The notes under the pieces are model-generated. The model searched no databases. It saw only the letters and a list, made by a program, of their open reading frames with translations, and was not told where the DNA came from. The position numbers and the translations under genes were made by a program. This document shows, one piece after another, positions 8,376-16,411 of a stretch of 64,000 nt of DNA (position 1 is the stretch's first letter; every line of letters starts with the position of its first letter). Source of the stretch: Pedobacter sp. ASV28 (GTDB taxonomy: Bacteria; Bacteroidota; Bacteroidia; Sphingobacteriales; Sphingobacteriaceae); assembly GCF_016428855.1 (NCBI RefSeq), contig NZ_JAELTN010000001.1, forward strand, positions 1-64,000, read 5' to 3'.

Positions 8376-9605
8376 TTATTCAATTAAATCAAGGGAAAGG
8401 TTTCTGTATTGCAGCAACATCAGGTGCTTATTGAAATAACCATATTGGGGATCAAATTCAAAGTCAAATGAATTATGCAGCCCCTTATATCCATCCTTCG
8501 TCAAGAAATCAAGATAACGCGCACCATGTTTGGCCAGAAGCTGTCCAAAATATAGGCCTATATCAAAACCCTTAAAGGCATATTCACTCGGTTCAAACTC
8601 ATATTTGGCACGATATGACCTTACAAACTCAATCACGTCCTTTCTTTTGTAGTCTACCCGATAAGAAGTACTGATAATGGTATTTAAGCCCTGCAGCTGA
8701 TCAACATTATAGGCCTGTTTGGCCCAATTGGGATGCCCGAACAATTGAATGTCGTAGCCCGTAGTATTTAAAGTTTTAAGCTTATATAGCTTGCTCAGGC
8801 TGGGTGTGACAAACGGAACATCGGAAGAACATAAAACAACCAGGTATTTCTTCCCTTTCATCATCTTGGTTTCAAACGCATAGGTAGACGTATATTCCTG
8901 AACAATATAGTTGGGGTATTTTTGGGCAAACTGTCTTCTGATAGGCAAGGCAAATTGCTCATCAACCGCTTTTTTCGTATTGATCAGTACAACTATACAG
9001 TTCTCTGCCTTATTATGCTTAGCCATATAATCGGCTATCTTAACCCCATGCTGGTCAATGTCATTAACCACAGAAATCAGGTTGGGATTATCGAATTCCG
9101 ATCGTTTTGAAGCCGCCAAAGGCGATACAATCGGCAAATCGTTGGCAATGGAAAAATTAGTCATGTATTTTAATCCATCGGGAAATACAGGACCAATAAT
9201 CAGGTGACTAGTTTTAACCGTCTCTTTCTTCGTCAAAATAGCCAATTGGCTATTATCGTCCCTGCTGTCAAATACATTTACCTTAAAATTTAACCCTAAA
9301 TTTGCAGCAGAATCAATCCCCAACATCAATCCCTGATAAAAGTCCAAGGCCATATCGGCTTTACCGATCTGCGATTTGGTAACTGTTTTGGAGTTAAATT
9401 GATTGAGCTTAAAAGGTATAAATACACTAATATGGCCTTCCGTAAATTTTGTTGCCGGCTTTTCAGCTATCTTCCCCTCAATCTCCTTTTTTACGGGATT
9501 TGTAGTAATTTTAGGAGAGCAGGCAGCTATTAATCCAACAAGAGCCAATAAGCCAACAAGCTTATTCCCACTCAATAGTTGCCGGAGGTTTCGAACTAAT
9601 ATCAT
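8376..9605 (-). CDS. Periplasmic-binding-fold lipoprotein (LivJ/LpoA-like)
   Basis: A 409-residue lipoprotein. The ATG at 9605 is chosen over a TTG two codons upstream. The signal peptide ends in the lipobox LIAACS, with the acylated Cys near residue 29. The body resembles a type I periplasmic binding protein: an early [12 protein letters not shown] strand, a mid-protein [10 protein letters not shown] segment and PIVSPLAAS, as in branched-chain amino acid receptors and in LpoA, the penicillin-binding-protein activator. No transporter genes lie nearby, so an envelope or peptidoglycan role or a sensing role is as likely as transport. The signal peptide is encoded over the last 44 bp of guaA in another frame, which implies coupled translation. 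An N-terminal LysM domain is absent. Confidence 0.72.
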   Translation of the reverse strand: MILVRNLRQLLSGNKLVGLLALVGLIAACSPKITTNPVKKEIEGKIAEKPATKFTEGHISVFIPFKLNQFNSKTVTKSQIGKADMALDFYQGLMLGIDSAANLGLNFKVNVFDSRDDNSQLAILTKKETVKTSHLIIGPVFPDGLKYMTNFSIANDLPIVSPLAASKRSEFDNPNLISVVNDIDQHGVKIADYMAKHNKAENCIVVLINTKKAVDEQFALPIRRQFAQKYPNYIVQEYTSTYAFETKMMKGKKYLVVLCSSDVPFVTPSLSKLYKLKTLNTTGYDIQLFGHPNWAKQAYNVDQLQGLNTIISTSYRVDYKRKDVIEFVRSYRAKYEFEPSEYAFKGFDIGLYFGQLLAKHGARYLDFLTKDGYKGLHNSFDFEFDPQYGYFNKHLMLLQYRNLSLDLIE

Positions 9606-11088
9606 ACACAACTCGGTTAATTCCTTTTACTTTATTAATAATTTCATTAGAAATTTTAGCGAGTACGTTATAAGGCAAATGGCACCAATCTGCAGTCATT
9701 CCATCCAGCGATTCTACTGCCCTTAGGGCAATTACATTCTCATAGGTGCGCTCATCTCCCATTACACCAACCGAACGTACTGGTAAAAAGATAGCACCTG
9801 CCTGCCAAATCTGATCATATAATCCAGCATCTTTTAAATTTTGGATGTAGATATGATCTGCCTCTTGTAATATCGCAATTTTCTCTGCAGTTACCTCTCC
9901 AATAATACGGATGCCTAAACCCGGACCTGGAAAAGGATGTCTACCTAAAATAAACGATTCTAAGCCCAAAGTGTTTCCTACCCGACGCACTTCGTCTTTA
10001 AACAACGTCCTTAGGGGCTCTACCACTTTAAGTTTCATGAAATCTGGCAAACCACCTACGTTATGGTGCGACTTAATAGTTGCCGAAGGTCCTTTTACCG
10101 ACACAGACTCAATAACATCGGGATAAATGGTGCCTTGTGCCAACCATTTCACCTCCTGAATTTGGTGTGCTTCATCATCAAACACTTCAATAAATACACG
10201 TCCAATAATCTTACGTTTCTTCTCCGGATCTTCTACACCTGCCAATTCACTTATAAATCTATCCTTGGCATCTACTCCTTTAATATTTAAACCAAAATCT
10301 TTATACTGCTCTAAAACACTTTCATATTCATTTTTGCGCAATAGGCCATTGTCTACAAATATACAGTGTAAATTCTTGCCAATAGCTTTGTGCAATAGCA
10401 CTGCGGCTACACTCGAATCTACTCCTCCAGAAAGGGCCAACACCACTTTATCATCTCCCAATTGTGCTTTAAGTGAGGCAATGCTGGTTTCTGCAAAAGC
10501 ATCTGAAGTCCAATCCTGGCTGCAATGACAGATCCCTACCAAAAAGTTGCTCAATAATAGCTTACCATCGATACTGTGGGTAACTTCTGGATGAAACTGT
10601 ATGGCATAAGTCTGTTCGCCTTTTACCTGGTAACCTGCAACCTTTACCTCTGGTGTGCTCGCAATAATATCAAAGTGGTCTGGCACTTGTGTAATCGAAT
10701 CACCGTGGCTCATCCAAACTTGTGAATCAACTAAAATGCCTTTAAACAAAGGATTTTCATGATCTACGAAGCTCAAATTAGCCCTACCATATTCTCTAGT
10801 TGCCGATGCTTCTACATTTCCTCCGCTTTGCTGGGCAATAAACTGTGCGCCGTAACAAACCGCTAATAATGGATACGCTTTAAATTGATTCAAATCCACA
10901 AAAGGAGCATCTTCTTGACGAACGGAAAACGGACTACCCGAAAGGATAATTCCTTTTACGGTAGAGTCCAGCTCTGGAATGTGGTTAAATGGATGAATTT
11001 CGCAGTATACATTTAGTTCGCGAACACGACGGGCAATAAGCTGTGTAAATTGCGAACCAAAATCGAGGATAATGATTTTTTCTAGCAT
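9562..11088 (-). CDS. guaA: GMP synthase (glutamine-hydrolysing)
   Basis: A 508-residue enzyme converting XMP, glutamine and ATP to GMP. The N-terminal class I amidotransferase has [19 protein letters not shown], the nucleophile Cys in [10 protein letters not shown] (about residue 80) and the HPE triad end (FHPEVTHS, about 165). The synthetase half starts with the PP-loop [10 protein letters not shown] (about 220), and the dimerisation domain carries [14 protein letters not shown]. It ends PPATIEWE, as guaA products do. The ATG at 11088 is preferred to a TTG six bases upstream because that TTG is the end of a -7 promoter box. The gene is first in a unit with the lipoprotein and the methyltransferase. 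Confidence 0.97.
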   Translation of the reverse strand: MLEKIIILDFGSQFTQLIARRVRELNVYCEIHPFNHIPELDSTVKGIILSGSPFSVRQEDAPFVDLNQFKAYPLLAVCYGAQFIAQQSGGNVEASATREYGRANLSFVDHENPLFKGILVDSQVWMSHGDSITQVPDHFDIIASTPEVKVAGYQVKGEQTYAIQFHPEVTHSIDGKLLLSNFLVGICHCSQDWTSDAFAETSIASLKAQLGDDKVVLALSGGVDSSVAAVLLHKAIGKNLHCIFVDNGLLRKNEYESVLEQYKDFGLNIKGVDAKDRFISELAGVEDPEKKRKIIGRVFIEVFDDEAHQIQEVKWLAQGTIYPDVIESVSVKGPSATIKSHHNVGGLPDFMKLKVVEPLRTLFKDEVRRVGNTLGLESFILGRHPFPGPGLGIRIIGEVTAEKIAILQEADHIYIQNLKDAGLYDQIWQAGAIFLPVRSVGVMGDERTYENVIALRAVESLDGMTADWCHLPYNVLAKISNEIINKVKGINRVVYDISSKPPATIEWE

Positions 11089-11091
11089 GCG

Positions 11092-11099
11092 CAAAGGTA
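11092..11099 (-). promoter_or_regulatory. -7 box TACCTTTG of guaA, leaderless layout
   Basis: Perfect TAnnTTTG on the minus strand, ending 3 nt before the guaA ATG. Transcription would begin at or next to the start codon. The final TTG of this box mimics a start codon in frame with guaA. Confidence 0.6.
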
Positions 11100-11193
11100 G
11101 GAATTTGAGATGATATTTAGGTTAATCGTTTCACTGTTTATTTGGTAAATTGATTCCTTTAGAAGCGCAATTTCAGTGCTTACTACTTCCAAA

Positions 11194-11237
11194 AGCCCTG
11201 CTAAACGCTTTACTTCGTGCTCGCTTATATCAGGTCT
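11194..11237. repeat. Dispersed intergenic repeat, copy B
   Basis: AGCCCTGCTAAACGCTTTAC, then TTCGTGCTCGCTTATATCAG, then GTCTA. It matches both ends of copy A at 233-297 but lacks its central 20 or so bases. The surrounding gap (11100-11352) holds no gene that I can see. Confidence 0.55.
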
Positions 11238-11352
11238 ATTTAACCCAAAACACTGCTTTTCATTTTGCCCACACCCAAGACACCTAAGAAAACCTCAGCC
11301 CTTAGCAATACCTTCTTAAAGATCTTTAGCTTTCTTAAATGGTTAAAACAAC

Positions 11353-13410
11353 CTACAAGGGCAATGTAAAACAAAAAATTGTTCCACCCGCTGGATTTTC
11401 CTCGTACCATATTTTACCGCCATGCGCCACTACAATTTGTTTACAAATGGATAAACCCAAACCATAAGACTTCTCTCCTTTGGTACCGAAACGTTTAGAA
11501 GAAGTAAATAACAGGAAAATATCATCTCCATATTTAGCGGGGATGCCAATACCGTTATCCAATACCTTAATCAAGACATCCGTCTTTCTTTTTTCTACTT
11601 CTACCTTAATCTCTTTGCCCACCTCACTAAACTTTATGGCATTGCCAATGAGGTTACTGATTACCCTAGCCACTTTTTGTACGTAGACATGGAGTTCCAA
11701 AACATCCACACTGGCCTTAAAACTAATATGCTGCTGCTTTTCATCAGCCCTATAATTTAATAGTGCAATGGCATTTTTTATAATCTCTATCAGTTCAGCT
11801 TGGATTTTCTTACCCTCGAAATCAAGCTCTTCCTTATTTTCTGCAGCTTCAATAATATCGTCAATCAAGGTAAGTGCATTATTACAGGCACCATCAATCA
11901 AAATGAGCTTATCCGTATTTAAACCTTGCTCATCTTCCAACAACATCAGTTTGGTCAAACTAGAAATCCCCACCACAGGGTTTCTAAGGTCATGGGCTAC
12001 CGCCCTTAAAATGGTATCCTTTTCCTTATCACTGACCCCAAGTTTTGTAAGGGCTTCTTCTAATTTATCTTTCTGTAAGGAAATTTTATTATTCAACTCG
12101 GTAAGTATCTTAATGTTTTTCTTTGATTTTCGCCAATAGCTATAGATCAGTATCACTATGGAAATAACCATAGCAATGAATACGAACGTGATATAAAGAT
12201 AGCGCTGCTGAATTTCAGCTTCCCTTTTTAAGAGGCTGATTTGATTTTCGTTGCTCAGATTCCTGAAGCGCTCATCAATATTGGTAGACCTTATTTTATC
12301 TACTTCCTTTTGTAGGGAATCTGTAAGGCCTATATATCGTTGTAGGTGGGCAAAGGCTTTCTTACTCTCTCCTACTTCACTTAAATACTCGGCATACAAG
12401 AGATGATAGGCCTGTATAAAATCGAGCCTTTTTATTTTTTTGTTATCCTTATCGAGTATTTTAAGATAATTCAATGCTTCACCCATCTTACGGGTTTTCA
12501 AATAAACTTTTATCAGTTTTATTTTAGCGGTAACTACATCAACACTATCAAAACCGGGTTGGTCATTAATGGCTATACTTTCTTTAAGCAGCTGTTCGGC
12601 CTTCCTATATTTCTTTTGCCTTAGCAGCTCACCCCCCATATTACCATAAAGCACCCCCCTGGCCACCTTAAAATACCATTTCTTATCTGGCAAGGTATCA
12701 GTTCTATTGACAAAACTTAAGGCTTCCTGATAAAACAACAGCGCACTATCTATCTTACCTACGTGTGAATAGCATAGGGCAATATTGTTAAATAGTTCCT
12801 GCTGTTTATAGATTTCCTGAAAATTCTGCTTGCAGGTTTTCACCTCGGCCAGGGACTGCCTAAAATAAGCACCTGCTTCCCTGTATTTAGATTGCCGATA
12901 CAAGATCATGGCTATTCGATAGCTATAGTTGCTATTGGCACATTTGTCGCTAATTACAGGAAGTAGTTTCTTGGCAAAGAAATAATTCTTGTAGGCCTCC
13001 TCATATGCCTTCAGTTTAAACAAGGCATCGCCCTTGGCATAATAGGCTCCAGCCAGTTCTTTAATATATTTTTTGGTATTGCCGGTAGCCTTGATGGTAT
13101 ACAGCATGCTATCGGCATAAGGCAGGGCCTTTTCAAACCTACCCTTAAAGAAATGGTGAAAATAAAAACTGTTATAGATATTGTAAACTGATTTAGGCGG
13201 CAGCTTTCTATTGCTGTTTAAGGCATGCTGCAATTTATTTAGCGCCTCTTCTTTATCAAAATCATCATTATAGACCCAAGAGCTATTATTGATCAGGGAA
13301 TCCAATAGCAGGTTGGTGTTATGCTGTTGTTTATCATTGCATGATGCAAAAACAACAAAAAACACGGAAACCAAGCTTAATATATAATTGGATAATTTCT
13401 TAAAAGGCAT
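11353..13410 (-). CDS. TPR-containing lipoprotein sensor histidine kinase
   Basis: A 685-residue membrane kinase. The signal peptide ends VFASC, a lipobox with Cys24. Residues about 40-370 are helical TPR-like repeats (several A-Y-Y-A-K-G-D and Y-x-x-A-x-x-Y patterns), placed in the periplasm. A membrane helix lies at about 405-425 (YITFVFIAMVISIVILIYS), then a coiled coil, then HisKA with the phospho-acceptor His in RAVAHDLRNPV (about 468). The ATPase domain has N-box LIGNAIKFSEV, G1 DNGIGIP and G2 GLGLSI. There is no receiver domain and no adjacent response regulator, so the partner is elsewhere. It lies 26 bp after the dCMP deaminase gene and is likely cotranscribed with it. Confidence 0.88.
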   Translation of the reverse strand: MPFKKLSNYILSLVSVFFVVFASCNDKQQHNTNLLLDSLINNSSWVYNDDFDKEEALNKLQHALNSNRKLPPKSVYNIYNSFYFHHFFKGRFEKALPYADSMLYTIKATGNTKKYIKELAGAYYAKGDALFKLKAYEEAYKNYFFAKKLLPVISDKCANSNYSYRIAMILYRQSKYREAGAYFRQSLAEVKTCKQNFQEIYKQQELFNNIALCYSHVGKIDSALLFYQEALSFVNRTDTLPDKKWYFKVARGVLYGNMGGELLRQKKYRKAEQLLKESIAINDQPGFDSVDVVTAKIKLIKVYLKTRKMGEALNYLKILDKDNKKIKRLDFIQAYHLLYAEYLSEVGESKKAFAHLQRYIGLTDSLQKEVDKIRSTNIDERFRNLSNENQISLLKREAEIQQRYLYITFVFIAMVISIVILIYSYWRKSKKNIKILTELNNKISLQKDKLEEALTKLGVSDKEKDTILRAVAHDLRNPVVGISSLTKLMLLEDEQGLNTDKLILIDGACNNALTLIDDIIEAAENKEELDFEGKKIQAELIEIIKNAIALLNYRADEKQQHISFKASVDVLELHVYVQKVARVISNLIGNAIKFSEVGKEIKVEVEKRKTDVLIKVLDNGIGIPAKYGDDIFLLFTSSKRFGTKGEKSYGLGLSICKQIVVAHGGKIWYEENPAGGTIFCFTLPL

Positions 13411-13436
13411 TATTTACACCAACTAAAATAGTAAAA

Positions 13437-13895
13437 TTAATTACTATTCAAAAGTGTGGTGCTAACCCCAAAGCGGTTTAAAAAATCTACGCCTTCATCG
13501 CTGGCCAAACCTTTATAGGCTGCATAAGAATCACGATAGAAGACCTCTTTAATTCCCGAAGAAAGAATAAGCCTGGCACAAGCAATACAGGGAGAAAGCG
13601 TGGTATATAAGGTTGCGCCTTCTATTTTGGAGCCATTTTTAACAGCATATAGGATGGCATTCTCTTCGGCATGTAGTGCCAATGAACAGCTTCCCTTGCT
13701 ATCTCTGGCACAGCCCGTATCTGGCCACTCTTCATCGCAATTATGGGTGCCGGGAGGCGGGCCGTTGTAGCCAATGGATATAATACGCGTATCTTTAGTG
13801 AGTACAGCCCCTACGTGGGCCCTCACACAATGTGAGCGCCCAGCAAGGTCTGATGCTAAATTCATGTATATTTGATTGAAACTTGGCTTAGGCAT
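13437..13895 (-). CDS. dCMP deaminase (ComEB-like)
   Basis: A 152-residue zinc deaminase that converts dCMP to dUMP, feeding thymidylate synthesis. The zinc site is complete: HAEENAILYA (His and catalytic Glu, about residues 75-84) and TLSPCIACARLI (two Cys). The N terminus DLAGRSHCVRAHVGAVLTKD with RIISIGYNGPPPGTHNCDE is the ComEB/dCMP deaminase family signature, with extra Cys/His residues that bind a second zinc in some homologues. It overlaps the upstream MFS gene by 8 bp, so the two are translationally coupled. An alternative substrate such as a free deoxycytidine derivative cannot be excluded. Confidence 0.9.
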   Translation of the reverse strand: MPKPSFNQIYMNLASDLAGRSHCVRAHVGAVLTKDTRIISIGYNGPPPGTHNCDEEWPDTGCARDSKGSCSLALHAEENAILYAVKNGSKIEGATLYTTLSPCIACARLILSSGIKEVFYRDSYAAYKGLASDEGVDFLNRFGVSTTLLNSN

Positions 13896-15192
13896 TTTTC
13901 AAACCAACTTTATGGCCTTTAATGGCAAAATAAATAATGTACAGATAGGCAGGTAACATGGCGTATAAAAATGCATGTTGAAAGTCAATGTGTAAGCGAT
14001 CTTTCAAATACCCATATACCAAAGGCCAAATTGCCCCTCCAGCTATCCCCATAATCATAATGGCAGATCCTGTTTTGGTAAACCTACCTAAGCCTTTAAT
14101 ACCAAGTGGAAATATGGCAGGCCACATTAACGAATTGGCCAGACCTAACAGCGCAACAGAATAAAATGACACATTTCCCGTAGAAAAGACCGACACTAAA
14201 GTTAAGGTCACCCCTAACAATGCGCAGATACGCAAGGCCATTTGCTGACTTACTATTTTAGGGATGGCAATAATGCCAATAACATAACCTACCAACATAC
14301 AGATCAAAGTAAATGAGGTTGAAAAGCGAACAATATTTGGATTAATGTTCAGCTCTCGGCCATAAGTATTAATGATATCTCCAGCCATTACCTCTACCGC
14401 AACACAAAAGAAAATACAAAGTGCACCTAAAAATAAGTGAGGATATTGAAAAACACTCGTTTTGGCAATTGATTTAAGGCCAGTATCTTCATCAGTCGTT
14501 ACTTCATCCTCTTTGTTCATATCTATTTCAGGGAGATTGGCGAACTTGATTAAAATGGCGAATAACACAAAAACCACGGCCAATGCGATATATGGGGTAT
14601 GAACGCGCTGAAGCAGCTCATCTAAAATGGCATTTTTAGCTACAATATCTGTAGTTGCTTCCAGTTTAGCTGTTACCTGCTGTGAATTTTTTAAGAATAG
14701 CACCCCAAAAATAACCGGTACCAACACGCCGGCAAACTTATTGCATAATCCTGCTATAGAAATACGGGCAGCAGCGCTATCAATGGGTCCAATAATACTT
14801 AGATACGGGTTAACCGCAGTCTGCAATAAGGACATCGCTGATCCTTGAATAAAAATACCAGTTAAAAATAATCCGAAACTTCTGTTATCAGCAGCAGGAA
14901 TAAAGACCAGTGAGCCAATACCCAAAATCACCATACCTACCACCAAACCATTTTTAAATCCTATTTTGTTTAAAATCCATGAGCTTGGTAAAGCCAAGAA
15001 AAAATAAGCTATATATGAGGCGAAGGTTACGAAAAAGGCTTGTAAATCGGTTTCTAAGTTGAGCGCTAATTTTAAAAATGGAATCAACGTGCCATTGGCC
15101 CACGTTACAAATCCAAAAACAAAAAACAGCGCACAACAGATCACCATTGGAAGTAAGGCCGTTTTTTTTTGAGTACCAGATGAATTCATCAT
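13888..15192 (-). CDS. FucP-like sugar MFS transporter
   Basis: A 434-residue, 12-helix major facilitator. The N terminus (ALFFVFGFVTWANGTLIPFLKL) with a Trp-Ala-Asn-Gly turn in TM1 and the FFLALPSSWILNKIGFKNGL loop between TM2 and TM3 are those of the fucose/glucose-galactose permease family (FucP/GluP), proton- or sodium-driven sugar importers. The loop between the two six-helix halves carries acidic residues (KEDEVTTDEDTG, near 225-236). The exact sugar is unknown, since no catabolic genes are adjacent. First gene of a three-gene unit with the deaminase and the histidine kinase, preceded by a 470-bp gap. The second of two tandem ATGs may be the true start. Confidence 0.85.
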   Translation of the reverse strand: MMNSSGTQKKTALLPMVICCALFFVFGFVTWANGTLIPFLKLALNLETDLQAFFVTFASYIAYFFLALPSSWILNKIGFKNGLVVGMVILGIGSLVFIPAADNRSFGLFLTGIFIQGSAMSLLQTAVNPYLSIIGPIDSAAARISIAGLCNKFAGVLVPVIFGVLFLKNSQQVTAKLEATTDIVAKNAILDELLQRVHTPYIALAVVFVLFAILIKFANLPEIDMNKEDEVTTDEDTGLKSIAKTSVFQYPHLFLGALCIFFCVAVEVMAGDIINTYGRELNINPNIVRFSTSFTLICMLVGYVIGIIAIPKIVSQQMALRICALLGVTLTLVSVFSTGNVSFYSVALLGLANSLMWPAIFPLGIKGLGRFTKTGSAIMIMGIAGGAIWPLVYGYLKDRLHIDFQHAFLYAMLPAYLYIIYFAIKGHKVGLKNA

Positions 15193-15663
15193 TTCTTTAA
15201 GTTCATTTAAGTTATATAGTTTAGGTTATTTTTAATTACAGCTTACCTGTACCTTACAGGTTCACCTTAAGGTCTGATATGCAACTTAGCTAAGTGATAA
15301 ATTTAGATCGCAATAAAAGATAAATCGCAAACATTTGCTGTGCGTCATTTGAATAGGAATTTTTCATAGTTTGTTCAGTTGATGGTAAAATTTTCCTCTA
15401 ACATAAACAAAAGTAAACTTATCTCTAGTTTTTTTTCAAAAAACCCTAATAAAACAAATTGTGTACGTTAACATAAATATATAACCCCATAAAAAGCGAG
15501 AAATAAAATATCCAACTATGCACTGTTTATTCTATTCTTCTTCATTTTTTCATATTGGTCTATTATATTATTTTATCCCTTCCTCATCTTTGTAAAAACT
15601 AAATAAAAATTCAACATTTTAGTCTTAAAATTGCATATTAGCATAAATTATGGGGAACAAAAC
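15193..15663. other. Divergent intergenic region of about 470 bp
   Basis: No gene-like frame was found in this AT-rich segment between the MFS gene and the LysE-family gene. It contains a short inverted repeat (ACCTGTA-CCT-TACAGGT near 15247-15263) on the MFS side, which could be an operator or a small hairpin. A near-consensus -7 box CATCTTTG lies at 15585-15592 on the LysE side. Confidence 0.45.
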
Positions 15664-16287
15664 ATGTTTGAAGCTATCATCTTGGGCCTAGGAGCAGGGC
15701 TAATATCCTCATTTTTAACTGGTCCTGTTTTTTTCGCCATGATCAAAACAAGTATTGAAAAAGGCTTCAAGGCAGGATTTTCATTAGCTACAGGTGTGAT
15801 CGTAAGTGATCTGATCCTGATCGGCATTGTTCTTTTCGGCAGTCAGTTTTTCGAATATAAAGAGAGTTTTGACAAGTATGTAGGTATAGTTGGGGGGGTA
15901 TTTATCATGATAATAGGCGTCTACTATCTTTTATCTAAGATGAGGATCAGTTATACGGAAAACGATAACATCAAGATAAGTAAGCGTGGTTATATACTAA
16001 AAGGCTTCCTAATGTGCCTATTGACCCCTTCCACCCTCATGTTTTGGATCGTAGTGAGCGGAATCATCTCTGTAAAGCTTAACAACAGATTTGATGAAAA
16101 GCTATTGTGCTTCTTCATGGCTATTGCCACTCAGCTCTGTATTGATGCCCTTAAAACGTATTATGCCAGCAAATTAAGGTATCGTATTAAGGAAGACACC
16201 CTAAGAAAACTCAATAAAATAGCAGGTATTGTTATTATTGCTTTTGCGGTTTGGCTCATTACCAAAACCTACATTCAATTTTATTAA
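15664..16287 (+). CDS. LysE/RhtB-family exporter
   Basis: A 207-residue inner-membrane protein with about six helices. The start MFEAIILGLGAGLISS is taken at 15664, not at the upstream in-frame ATG, because a purine-rich GGGGAAC sits 8 bp before it. Family features are LTGPVFFAMIKTSIEKGFKAG after TM1 (consensus PGP-x(5)-...-G), the D/L-rich VSDLILIGIVLF helix and LTPSTLMFWIVV in the middle, as in LysE (lysine efflux) and RhtB (homoserine/threonine efflux). The exported compound is unknown. The gene is monocistronic and converges on the purF-like gene across a shared terminator. Confidence 0.82.
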   Translation: MFEAIILGLGAGLISSFLTGPVFFAMIKTSIEKGFKAGFSLATGVIVSDLILIGIVLFGSQFFEYKESFDKYVGIVGGVFIMIIGVYYLLSKMRISYTENDNIKISKRGYILKGFLMCLLTPSTLMFWIVVSGIISVKLNNRFDEKLLCFFMAIATQLCIDALKTYYASKLRYRIKEDTLRKLNKIAGIVIIAFAVWLITKTYIQFY

Positions 16288-16347
16288 GCATAAATACGAT
16301 CATTTCCTTCCTACTTGTATCTACGCTTCAACAGCTGATCATTTTAT

Positions 16348-16381
16348 AAAAAAAGGCTGTCCATAATTAGACAGCCTTTTT
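16348..16381. terminator. Bidirectional terminator between the LysE and purF-like genes
   Basis: AAAAAAAGGCTGTC pairs with GACAGCCTTTTT around a short loop. A-tract and T-tract flank both sides, so it can stop transcription from both convergent genes. Confidence 0.85.
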
Positions 16382-16411
16382 CTCGAAGCAATAGCTTTAT
16401 AAAACAATGAT

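Noticed and set aside
15193-15663. Possible riboswitch in the long divergent gap
   Set aside because: Only a short ACCTGTA/TACAGGT repeat was seen; no known aptamer core was recognised.
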